Of a stretch of DNA of 64,000 nucleotides, positions 34,157 to 41,344 are shown in pieces. Origin of the DNA: an uncultured Roseburia sp. (lineage in GTDB: Bacteria > Bacillota > Clostridia > Lachnospirales > Lachnospiraceae). Within the stretch, counting starts at the first letter, position 1. The number at the start of each line of letters is the position of its first letter. The notes beneath the pieces were generated by a model, which was not told the DNA's origin, searched no databases, and saw only the letters and a list, made by a program, of their open reading frames with translations. Location: the NCBI GenBank assembly GCA_900542495.1, contig UQNW01000009.1:1-64000 (forward strand), in the 5' to 3' direction. Made by a program: the position numbers and the translations under genes.

Positions 34157-34303
34157 ATGAAAAAATTTCAAAAATTAATATTTACACTTTGTCTTACACT
34201 ATTTTCACTTAATATCTTGTTATCATTTTCTTCAAAAAAATATGAAGATATTCCCTGTCCAACTCGTATCGAAAATGATGTTGATATAAATGAAATAGCC
34301 TAA
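34157..34303 (+). CDS. Candidate secreted signalling pro-peptide (48 residues)
   Basis: An unlisted short frame with AAGGAG 10 nt upstream. It begins MKKFQK, then a hydrophobic core LIFTLCLTLFSLNILLSF, then a polar tail SSKKYEDIPCPTRIENDV and DINEIA. The layout (basic start, export signal, short polar C-terminus) is that of Phr/PapR-type and similar pheromone precursors. The stop overlaps the stop of the convergent HTH-TPR gene by 4 nt, and it is divergent from the RiPP operon. A mature signal would lie in the C-terminal ~24 residues (inference). It could alternatively be an unrelated small secreted peptide. Confidence 0.6.
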   Translation: MKKFQKLIFTLCLTLFSLNILLSFSSKKYEDIPCPTRIENDVDINEIA

Positions 34304-35250
34304 ACAATCTCAATATCAGACTGATAAAACCTCTGATATCCATTTTTCAGTTTTTCTGCCAAGATGTTATCCTTGCGTGCCAACGCAAGATAATACGCCT
34401 GGCGATACTGCTGTTTTCCAATATTATAATATTCTTCTTGTAATTCATTTTCATATAAATTTCTATAAATCCAGCTCATATCATTAATTGCGATACATAA
34501 TTTATACCCATAATCATATTTTAAGGACAATTTTTTTACACATTCAGTCATTTTAATTGCAGCATGATACTTTTCTTTTCTTCCTAATGCATATGCCAGA
34601 TTACGTAAAATTGTAATTTTTAATTGAATACATTTTTCACCACTGATATAACCATTCTGAAAACACTTCAACAGCATATTATAAATTTGGATCTCGCCCT
34701 CCGGATTGCCTGTTCTGGCATTACATGCCGCAATATTCATAAGAATAATTATTTCATGCTCTGTATAGGGATATACTTCAGCACAACTTTTATGTAAAAA
34801 AATTTTATAATCCGGTACTGTCAGCATCAATGCATGCTCCAGATATAATTTTTCTGTCTCAGCGCTTATTTTTCCATTCCCATGATCAATAATCGCTTTT
34901 ATGCCCTCTACATACTGTTTATTTTCCGGTGTATCTCCAATGTTCTCCCTCACATTCCCCAAAATCGAATCAGCAAGCTGATAATCAAACTTCGCAATCG
35001 CATTTTCAATTGCAGCCACATCATCCAGCAGATCAACATCTTCCCCACTACACACTGCATAGAACTTGTCTGTGTTTCGTTCCAGACGCTCCATAATTTT
35101 TTTATAAGTGTCACCCTTTATCTTCGTTTTTCCTCTTTCAATTCTAGAAAAAGTTTCCACTGAGCAGATGCCCTCACTTATAGCTTCCTGCGAAAGTCCC
35201 ACTGCTTTTCTTGTCAATCTGATAACATCATTTGCTCTGTAATTTGCCAA
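34300..35250 (-). CDS. HTH-TPR transcriptional regulator (RRNPP/Rgg-like), second of tandem pair
   Basis: An N-terminal XRE-type HTH (VIRLTRKAVGLSQEAISEGICSVETFSRIERGKT) is followed by about 230 residues of TPR-like helices, the plan of peptide-responsive RRNPP regulators. No ATG fits. I start at TTG 35250, which has GGAG 8 nt upstream; this gives 316 residues, exactly the length of the paralogue before it. The open frame up to 35337 overlaps that paralogue. The 5' end overlaps it by 37 nt. It converges on the 48-residue secreted peptide gene, which suggests a cognate signal. It probably controls the divergent peptide and RiPP promoters (inference). Confidence 0.75.
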   Translation of the reverse strand: MANYRANDVIRLTRKAVGLSQEAISEGICSVETFSRIERGKTKIKGDTYKKIMERLERNTDKFYAVCSGEDVDLLDDVAAIENAIAKFDYQLADSILGNVRENIGDTPENKQYVEGIKAIIDHGNGKISAETEKLYLEHALMLTVPDYKIFLHKSCAEVYPYTEHEIIILMNIAACNARTGNPEGEIQIYNMLLKCFQNGYISGEKCIQLKITILRNLAYALGRKEKYHAAIKMTECVKKLSLKYDYGYKLCIAINDMSWIYRNLYENELQEEYYNIGKQQYRQAYYLALARKDNILAEKLKNGYQRFYQSDIEIV

Positions 35251-36164
35251 TTTAATTTCTCCAAACAGTATTTGTAGATTTCTTCTTTTTCTTCTTTCTT
35301 CCCCATAACGCCAAAAACAACATATGCCATAAAACATTCTCTTTTACATTCATCTTGCCATTCACGATTCTTATCTATACTATTCTGGACACAACTCAAC
35401 ACCTGTGCTTTTAAGAAATGCAATTCGCCAACATATTGCATACTCCGACCCACTGAAATAATGTCCAATGCTCTTTCTATTGATGCTAATGCCCTATTAT
35501 ATTTTTCTAATGCAATCTCATATTTTACACAATCTACCAGAAGTGGAATTTCTATTTTTTCCTGTTGTTTTAAACTATAAAACTCTGTCACAAAATCCAT
35601 AATTAAAAATAATTCCACTTCATTACATTCGCATTTTCGGTCATTATATGTTATATGCATACGAATCAATTCTATTTCAACAGGACTATACAACCTTCTG
35701 CTGACACAATTTTCCAATAAATAGTCTGGTATTGTATAACGTATCGCCCGCAATAGCAATGCTGAAAGTTTCTCTGTTATTTCATTTTGAGCAATTAATA
35801 TCCGGCACTCCATATAACAGCAAAATTGTTCATGTACTTTTCCCTCTGCTGGCATATGTTGTCTGTATAAATTAATTTTTTCTTTTGCCTTTATATAATT
35901 TTTTTCTTCAATATTCTCATTAATTTCAATTCGCAATTGATTCAGATAATAATCTTCCGCATTTAAAATCAATTCAAAGCGTGTAACTTCACGTCCGATT
36001 CTGCCAAGCAGCATTTCACTTGTAAGCGAATCTAATTCCCTGCTTCCCTGTTCAACGCGCGACAAATTCGACTGCGAACAAATCCCCGAGCACACATCCA
36101 ATAAACTTAAGTGTTTTTTCTCTCGTGTACGATATAACAAAACACCTAATGTTTGAAAATCCAT
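35214..36164 (-). CDS. HTH-TPR transcriptional regulator (RRNPP/Rgg-like), first of tandem pair
   Basis: A 316-residue protein with HTH MDFQTLGVLLYRTREKKHLSLLDVCSGICSQSNLSRVEQGSRELDSL, then helical repeats. It aligns with its downstream paralogue in the HTH (GICS...SR.E.G) and in the spacing of later motifs (IPDYLL / VPDYKI near the middle). The RBS AGAGG lies in the last codons of gerW, so it appears translationally coupled to a sporulation gene. Two paralogues may form a heteromeric or antagonistic pair, as Rgg2/Rgg3 do in streptococci (analogy only). The TPR part is divergent and I cannot predict the ligand. Confidence 0.75.
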   Translation of the reverse strand: MDFQTLGVLLYRTREKKHLSLLDVCSGICSQSNLSRVEQGSRELDSLTSEMLLGRIGREVTRFELILNAEDYYLNQLRIEINENIEEKNYIKAKEKINLYRQHMPAEGKVHEQFCCYMECRILIAQNEITEKLSALLLRAIRYTIPDYLLENCVSRRLYSPVEIELIRMHITYNDRKCECNEVELFLIMDFVTEFYSLKQQEKIEIPLLVDCVKYEIALEKYNRALASIERALDIISVGRSMQYVGELHFLKAQVLSCVQNSIDKNREWQDECKRECFMAYVVFGVMGKKEEKEEIYKYCLEKLNWQITEQMMLSD

Positions 36165-36169
36165 TAAAA

Positions 36170-36610
36170 TTATTCCTCTTTATTGACAGAATCACTTAAA
36201 ATCTGCTCCATCTCTTTTGCTGCTGTTTTCTTTGCAACTGGATCATCTTCTGATTCTTCCACAACATTATCCTTCTCACCCTTAGATGCGAATTTATTCA
36301 CAAAGTCCGGCACCATATCCAGCACTTTCGTAAGTCCATCCTGATTTTTGATGTTGACAAGCTTGGTTGTTCCATTCTGGATCACTAACACAGCGCTCGG
36401 TGTGATCTTTCCGCCCATACCACCGGCACCATTGTTTTTCTTCTCCTGGCTGAATGCTCCGGCTGCCACGCCAAAGGAAACGTCCACCAATGGCAAAATA
36501 ATCGTATCACCGATATGGATTGCATCACCGACCACCGTCTTTGTTGTAATAAAACTATCCATTCCCTTGAATAATGATTCTACTGTTGTATTAAAACTAT
36601 TGTCTCCCAT
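36170..36610 (-). CDS. Sporulation protein GerW/YtfJ family
   Basis: A 146-residue protein with MDSFITTKTVVGDAIHIGDTIILPLVDVSFGVAAGAF, a Gly/Asn-rich turn, then GGMGGKITPSAVLVIQNG: the Spore_YtfJ (GerW) signature. In Bacillus the family supports normal germination receptor assembly. The ATG at 36610 has AAAGGTGG upstream; a GTG at 36622 is less likely. An acidic/lysine-rich tail follows the domain. It is next to a DUF2953 gene, an arrangement known from other spore formers (ytfI-ytfJ). Confidence 0.9.
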   Translation of the reverse strand: MGDNSFNTTVESLFKGMDSFITTKTVVGDAIHIGDTIILPLVDVSFGVAAGAFSQEKKNNGAGGMGGKITPSAVLVIQNGTTKLVNIKNQDGLTKVLDMVPDFVNKFASKGEKDNVVEESEDDPVAKKTAAKEMEQILSDSVNKEE

Positions 36611-36729
36611 TGTTACTGCCACCTTTCTATTTTTGTTCTATTTATAATGATAAAATATTATGTTTTTTTCTGTCCGGTATCTTCACCGTTACTGATCTCT
36701 GCATAAACGTTTCGTTCTTCCGAAACTGT

Positions 36730-37662
36730 TTATCTCTTATCCAGTATTTTTTTCAAAAAACACCTCAGATTCTTATCTGCCACAATCCGAATAAACGTGA
36801 TCAGCAGGAAGATCAATTGGATTCTGCCCTTCACATCATAACTGCCCCTGATATAATACGATTCCGATTCAAAATCAGGGAATATATGAAAATCATACTG
36901 ATAGAGGAACGGCATCATGCACAAAATGCCTAACACCTGTCCGGTAAGCGCCGGATCAGCCAGCGCAAACGTCAGTTCTGTATGGATTTTCCGAAAGCCA
37001 AAATGTTTGAGCAGATATAATAATTCTTCCCACAATCGCCTCACAGCATACTGATTTTTCGTGTCCGTCACAATCTCTTTGACTTTTACCACGAACTCTT
37101 TGAAACTGATCAGCCTCTTTTGTATGCCTATGAAAAAATTCTTGATTTTTTTCAGAAAGCTTTTTATTTTATCCCACATCCGCATGAAAATATTTTTTCT
37201 GGATGGTCGGGAATTTTTATCGGATGATTTTCTGTTCTGCTTACCCTTATGAGAATCTACCTCTTGATTCTGCTCTGGCTTAATCGGATTTTTCTCCGAT
37301 TTATCTTCTTCCCCGGCAGAGGAAACAAGATCAGAAACAACCTCTTCCACCCCGTCTTTTACTTCAGGAACAGCTTTCTCCTCCAGCTCTTCTTCCGATA
37401 CTCTCTCTTTTTTCTTCGGACGAAAGCCAAATATCCGGACTTCGCCGTTCAATTCCTGCTCCTGAAACGTAAAATCATAACGGAGTATCGAACATAGCCA
37501 GCTTATCCTTCCTTCTGCGGTAATACTGTTATCAACTGTTCCTTTTACAGAATAGCGTACCGGTACAAACAATATGGCAGCAAGCAGAAAAAGCAGGATT
37601 CCTAAGATCACAAGCAGCACAATTCCGATGATTTTCAGAATTGTGAGTAAAACAGCGGTCAT
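36730..37662 (-). CDS. DUF2953 membrane-associated protein (YtfI-like)
   Basis: A 310-residue protein with an N-terminal membrane span (LLTILKIIGIVLLVILGILLFLL) followed by FVPVRYSVKGTVD. A charged low-complexity insert spans roughly residues 88-150. The C-terminal DUF2953 region reads FGFRKIHTELTFALADPALTGQVLGIL...FPDFESESYYIRGSYDVKGRI. It is found with GerW in many spore formers and is probably a sporulation accessory. The insert is Glu/Lys/Ser-rich and likely disordered. It overlaps the upstream gene by 4 nt. Confidence 0.8.
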   Translation of the reverse strand: MTAVLLTILKIIGIVLLVILGILLFLLAAILFVPVRYSVKGTVDNSITAEGRISWLCSILRYDFTFQEQELNGEVRIFGFRPKKKERVSEEELEEKAVPEVKDGVEEVVSDLVSSAGEEDKSEKNPIKPEQNQEVDSHKGKQNRKSSDKNSRPSRKNIFMRMWDKIKSFLKKIKNFFIGIQKRLISFKEFVVKVKEIVTDTKNQYAVRRLWEELLYLLKHFGFRKIHTELTFALADPALTGQVLGILCMMPFLYQYDFHIFPDFESESYYIRGSYDVKGRIQLIFLLITFIRIVADKNLRCFLKKILDKR

Positions 37663-37988
37663 TCTGCTTTTCTCCTCTTTTTCTCTCTGAGATACGAAGC
37701 CACCTCAAATGCCCCGGTCTGGCGGTAAACTTCATCTATAATGGATGCAGCTACTTCCACTGCCTCATCATATCCCTTCGCTAATCCGACAACATACAGA
37801 TCCTTCTTAGGATAACCTTTTTGCATCAGCTCCTGCGACGGAATGATGTCTAACAGATTCTTATCGTTCGATGCCAGAGTGATCACGTAAATATTAATCT
37901 GCCCTGCATTATGACGAATTTTCCATTTGATCTTATTTGTCTTATGTACGATGCTCTCGCCTACGTATAAATCGTCATACCATTTCAT
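37659..37988 (-). CDS. Conserved hypothetical protein, 109 residues
   Basis: Starts MKWYDDLYVGESIVHKTNKIKWKI. It contains no membrane span and no motif I can name. I recall similar short proteins in Lachnospiraceae beside gerW/DUF2953 genes. The ATG at 37988 has GAGG 6-7 nt upstream; a GTG at 38000 is the longer alternative. It ends in a basic tail (REKKRRKAE). It sits 13 nt after the Nudix gene and overlaps the next gene by 4 nt, so it is part of that operon. Confidence 0.75.
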   Translation of the reverse strand: MKWYDDLYVGESIVHKTNKIKWKIRHNAGQINIYVITLASNDKNLLDIIPSQELMQKGYPKKDLYVVGLAKGYDEAVEVAASIIDEVYRQTGAFEVASYLREKKRRKAE

Positions 37989-38001
37989 GCGAATCCTCAC
38001 A

Positions 38002-38454
38002 TTAAAAGTACTTGTGGCTGCCCCACAAATTGTTTTTCTTCAACTCCAGATATTCATTATAAGCTTTCTCTAAAATCTGCTTCTCATTCGCAAATTTGAG
38101 CAGATGATACGCCTCATGATATTTGTAATATCCGGAATCAACAAAATATTCCTCACGCTGTGGTTTGCTGTAATAACTGTCTGCCATCATCAGATACCAG
38201 TGTACTTCCTTCTCCACGGTATCCTCCGGCACGGTAAACGTATACTGGCTCTTTCCAATATACTTAATGATACTCGCCGCCGCTCCTGTCTCTTCTAACA
38301 CTTCACGAGTTGCAGTATCCCTGAATTCTTCCCCGTCTTCCACAGTTCCTTTCGGAAGAACCCAGCCCTCATATTTATTCTTATAATTCTTATATAAGAG
38401 AAGTATCTTACCCCGGAATATTACCACACCGCCACAACTTGTTGCCTCGATCAT
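38002..38454 (-). CDS. Nudix hydrolase
   Basis: A 150-residue protein with a full Nudix box, GTVEDGEEFRDTATREVLEETGA (read in two parts: G-x5-E, then REVLEETG). The preceding WVLPKG is typical of the diadenosine tetraphosphate/ADP-ribose hydrolase branch. It should cleave a nucleoside diphosphate linked to another moiety; the exact substrate is unclear. The N-terminal IEATSCGGVVIFRGKILLLYK gives the first strand. Confidence 0.88.
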   Translation of the reverse strand: MIEATSCGGVVIFRGKILLLYKNYKNKYEGWVLPKGTVEDGEEFRDTATREVLEETGAAASIIKYIGKSQYTFTVPEDTVEKEVHWYLMMADSYYSKPQREEYFVDSGYYKYHEAYHLLKFANEKQILEKAYNEYLELKKNNLWGSHKYF

Positions 38455-38544
38455 TGCAATACCTCCTGATGTGGTTTTTTGTTATAAGTATAATACTTTT
38501 CGTTTTTTCATGCAACCAATACTGAAATATCTTTCCTGCCCCGT

Positions 38545-40029
38545 TTACTGATAATATGCATCAAAAATCTTTTTTGCGATCGGAACCGCATACTCACTGC
38601 CTGATCCGGAATCTTCCACGATAATCGCAACCGCAATATCCTCTTTATCCTCGCGGTGCGCATAGCCTACAAACCATGCATGGGATGCCTTAGAGGAAGT
38701 GGAGAACTCTGCTGTTCCTGTTTTTCCCGCAGCAGTGTAGCTTTGTCCAGCCAGCCGCTCCCCGGTTCCGTCCTCGACCACTTCACGCATAAAAGTCTGC
38801 ATCAAGGAAGCGTCTTCCTCCGATAAAAGTGTTCCATATTCCGTTGGTTCATAAGAATCCACGACAATACCATTATAATTTTCCGTGTGATCGATCAGGT
38901 ACGGATTCATCAAAACACCGTCATTAGCGATTGCAGACACAACAAGTGCCATATGCATCGGCGTTACCAAAGTTTTGCCCTGTCCGATCGATGTCTCCAA
39001 TACCGTTGACACGTCCGCATTGTCATCCAATGCAAAACTGCTTTTGGAAGATTCGAATTTCAGCGGAAGGCTCGTATTAAAAAGCAGGCTGTCACATAAC
39101 TTTGTAAACGAATCCGGCTCTAACGTCAGTCCCAAAGATGCAAAGGATGAGTTGCAGGAGTCCGCAAACGAACCGATAAGATCTTCCTCCCCATGCCTTT
39201 TATTCTTATAACAGTGAATGACAGAATCCCCCTCCTCGAACTTTCCATTGCAGTCAAAAGAATAGTTCTCATAATCACTGTTTTCATGCACATATTCTAA
39301 AGTTGTAAAAATTTTAAATACCGATCCCGGCGGGTATAACCCCTGCGTCGCACGGTTAAGAAGAACCGAGCTGTCACTGTCTTCCGAAGTCAGTTCTTCC
39401 CAATCCTCGGCAATATTATTCGGATCATAATCCGGTTTTGACACCATGGCAAGTATTTTCCCGGTCGATGGTTCCATCACGACAATGGCTCCATCATATT
39501 TTCCTAATGCCCCGTATGCCGTATCCTGCAGATCATAATTTAACGTTGTCACCACATTGTCACCGATGTTCTTCTCTCCCTGAAGTTCATTGACCACTTT
39601 TTCCAAAGTCATCGTGTGGGAGCGCAGCAGGTTAAAATTGGCAATCGATTCCAGTCCAGACTTTCCGTTGGTAGAGAAACCAACGACATGCGCAAACATA
39701 TTGGCATACGGATAATATCTTGTCTCTGTCCCATCCGTATCTGTGATCGTTTCTGCGAGTATATGCCCATCGGCAGAAACAATTTCGCCACGCGTCACCT
39801 TTTTTGCAAAAAGATCCTGCCTTTTGTTGTAAGGACTGTTAATAAAATCCTCGCTCCGCACAAACTGAAAATAAGCAAAGTATCCCATCATGCAGACAAA
39901 AAGCACCAGAAATGTATATGTGATAACTGTAAATTCACGGTTCTTTTTACGAGAAGTCTTCGATGTCCGCTTTTTCGAAGCCTGTTGTCTTTTTTCTGTT
40001 TTGTCTGTTCGTTCTGACTTTAGGCCCAT
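38545..40029 (-). CDS. Class B penicillin-binding protein (transpeptidase)
   Basis: A 494-residue protein: basic cytoplasmic tail rich in K/R/T, one span (FTVITYTFLVLFVCMMGYFAYF), a PBP dimer region starting YNKRQDLFAKKVTRGEI, and a transpeptidase domain. The catalytic motifs are SVFK (S-x-x-K), SCN (S-x-N) and KTGTAEF (K-T-G). It crosslinks peptidoglycan outside the cell. The start at 40029 has GAAGGAG upstream; it overlaps the FtsW/RodA gene by 83 nt. The pair with a SEDS polymerase indicates a bifunctional synthase unit. It is shorter than PBP2/FtsI of E. coli. Confidence 0.9.
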   Translation of the reverse strand: MGLKSERTDKTEKRQQASKKRTSKTSRKKNREFTVITYTFLVLFVCMMGYFAYFQFVRSEDFINSPYNKRQDLFAKKVTRGEIVSADGHILAETITDTDGTETRYYPYANMFAHVVGFSTNGKSGLESIANFNLLRSHTMTLEKVVNELQGEKNIGDNVVTTLNYDLQDTAYGALGKYDGAIVVMEPSTGKILAMVSKPDYDPNNIAEDWEELTSEDSDSSVLLNRATQGLYPPGSVFKIFTTLEYVHENSDYENYSFDCNGKFEEGDSVIHCYKNKRHGEEDLIGSFADSCNSSFASLGLTLEPDSFTKLCDSLLFNTSLPLKFESSKSSFALDDNADVSTVLETSIGQGKTLVTPMHMALVVSAIANDGVLMNPYLIDHTENYNGIVVDSYEPTEYGTLLSEEDASLMQTFMREVVEDGTGERLAGQSYTAAGKTGTAEFSTSSKASHAWFVGYAHREDKEDIAVAIIVEDSGSGSEYAVPIAKKIFDAYYQ

Positions 40030-41341
40030 TTGTCTCTCCTTCATCCTGTCTTAAAATATATAACCCCTGAATCACTGCAAAAATAATCATGGAACTTAAC
40101 AGGGAGCTGCCTCCGTAACTTACCAGCGGCAGCGTCACTCCGGTAGACGGAATAAACTTCGTCACACCTCCAATAGTCAAAAATACCTGAAATGCATAGA
40201 TTGTCCCAAGTCCCAACGCCACAAGCTTGTAAAACTGGTCTTTCATCTGCATTGCGATATTTAAAAACATCAGAAAGCAGCTAAAGCACACCATGATCAG
40301 ACACAGTGCAAAAATGCCGCCTAATTCCTCCGAAATAGCCGAGAAAATAAAGTCCTGCTTTACGACCGGTATTTTATCCGGCAGTCCCTGATATAATCCC
40401 ATTCCAAACCATCCGCCTGTTCCAATGGCAAACAGTGACTGTGAGATCTGGTATCCCTCCTTATCGATATATGCCAGCGGATTCTGCCATGCTCTCACCC
40501 TCACACGGATATGGGAAAAAAGATGGTAGGCCACCACAGAAGCTGCACTTCCGGCGGCAAGTCCCCCTGCAAAATAAAGCACTTTTTTGGTTGCGACGTA
40601 AAGCATTACCACATAGGTCACAAAAAAGAGCAATGCCGCGCCTAAATCCCGCGAAGCCACTAATATCAGCACATGTACCGCTGCGATCACAGTGGTTATG
40701 CACACTCTCTTAAACGAGGTATCCTGATATAACATGCCCGCCACAAAAAATACAAATAAAATTTTCACGAACTCGCTCAGCTGAATGGAAATTCCTGCAA
40801 TGGAAAGCGAAATTTTCGCTCCATAACTTGTATTTCCTGCGATTGTCACCACGAGAAGTGCCAAAATTCCTACAACCGCAAAGAGCCAGTACAATTTGCG
40901 CACAAAACCCACACGGTTAATCAACACCGGTACGATCAGTGAAAAAATCATAGACACCAATGCGATAAAATATTGTTTTCTGGCACTGTCAAATGACAGT
41001 CTGGTTAACATAATAAATCCAATTGTCAGAAGCATGCACAGATTGTTTGTCAGAAGTCTCGATGACTTGCTGTAAAACAACTGATAGCTTGTCTGGATCA
41101 TCGCAAGCAAGACCGCCTGCGCCGCATAAAAGATCAGCATGCTGATATCTTCTGTCACCAGATAGATCACCGCAAAAGCGTCAAAATGGATCAGAAAAAT
41201 AGCTGCGCACTGCCTGCTTAAAATATGTTCTCTTTGCTCTGGTTTGATTTTCTGTCGAAATGCCGCAAAGCACTCGTACGTGTAAAAAGCAAACATAAAA
41301 ATCATGAAATACTTTGATATTTCTATGATAAGATTTGTCAT
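39947..41341 (-). CDS. SEDS-family peptidoglycan polymerase (FtsW/RodA/SpoVE)
   Basis: A 464-residue polytopic protein with about ten membrane spans. Conserved phrases include SIQLSEFVKILFVFFVAGML, VLILVASRDLGAALLFFVTYVVMLYVATKK, DFIFSAISEELGGIFAL and FIPSTGVTLPLVSYGGSSLLSSM. These are SEDS signatures, including the DFIF-E and LP-VSYGGSS motifs. It polymerises glycan strands from lipid II with its partner PBP, encoded immediately downstream. The C-terminal ~30 residues are hydrophilic, encoded by the overlap with the PBP gene. FtsW versus RodA cannot be settled here. Confidence 0.9.
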   Translation of the reverse strand: MTNLIIEISKYFMIFMFAFYTYECFAAFRQKIKPEQREHILSRQCAAIFLIHFDAFAVIYLVTEDISMLIFYAAQAVLLAMIQTSYQLFYSKSSRLLTNNLCMLLTIGFIMLTRLSFDSARKQYFIALVSMIFSLIVPVLINRVGFVRKLYWLFAVVGILALLVVTIAGNTSYGAKISLSIAGISIQLSEFVKILFVFFVAGMLYQDTSFKRVCITTVIAAVHVLILVASRDLGAALLFFVTYVVMLYVATKKVLYFAGGLAAGSAASVVAYHLFSHIRVRVRAWQNPLAYIDKEGYQISQSLFAIGTGGWFGMGLYQGLPDKIPVVKQDFIFSAISEELGGIFALCLIMVCFSCFLMFLNIAMQMKDQFYKLVALGLGTIYAFQVFLTIGGVTKFIPSTGVTLPLVSYGGSSLLSSMIIFAVIQGLYILRQDEGETNGPKVRTNRQNRKKTTGFEKADIEDFS

Positions 41342-41344
41342 GTT

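Noticed and set aside
34151..34210. Alternative ATG at 34150 for the small secreted peptide (MLNEKISK frame)
   Set aside because: That frame ends after about 20 codons, and its ATG is too close to AAGGAG; the frame from 34157 gives a coherent export signal.
36865..37500. Plus-strand frames opposite the DUF2953 gene
   Set aside because: Antisense shadows with leucine/phenylalanine-rich nonsense composition.
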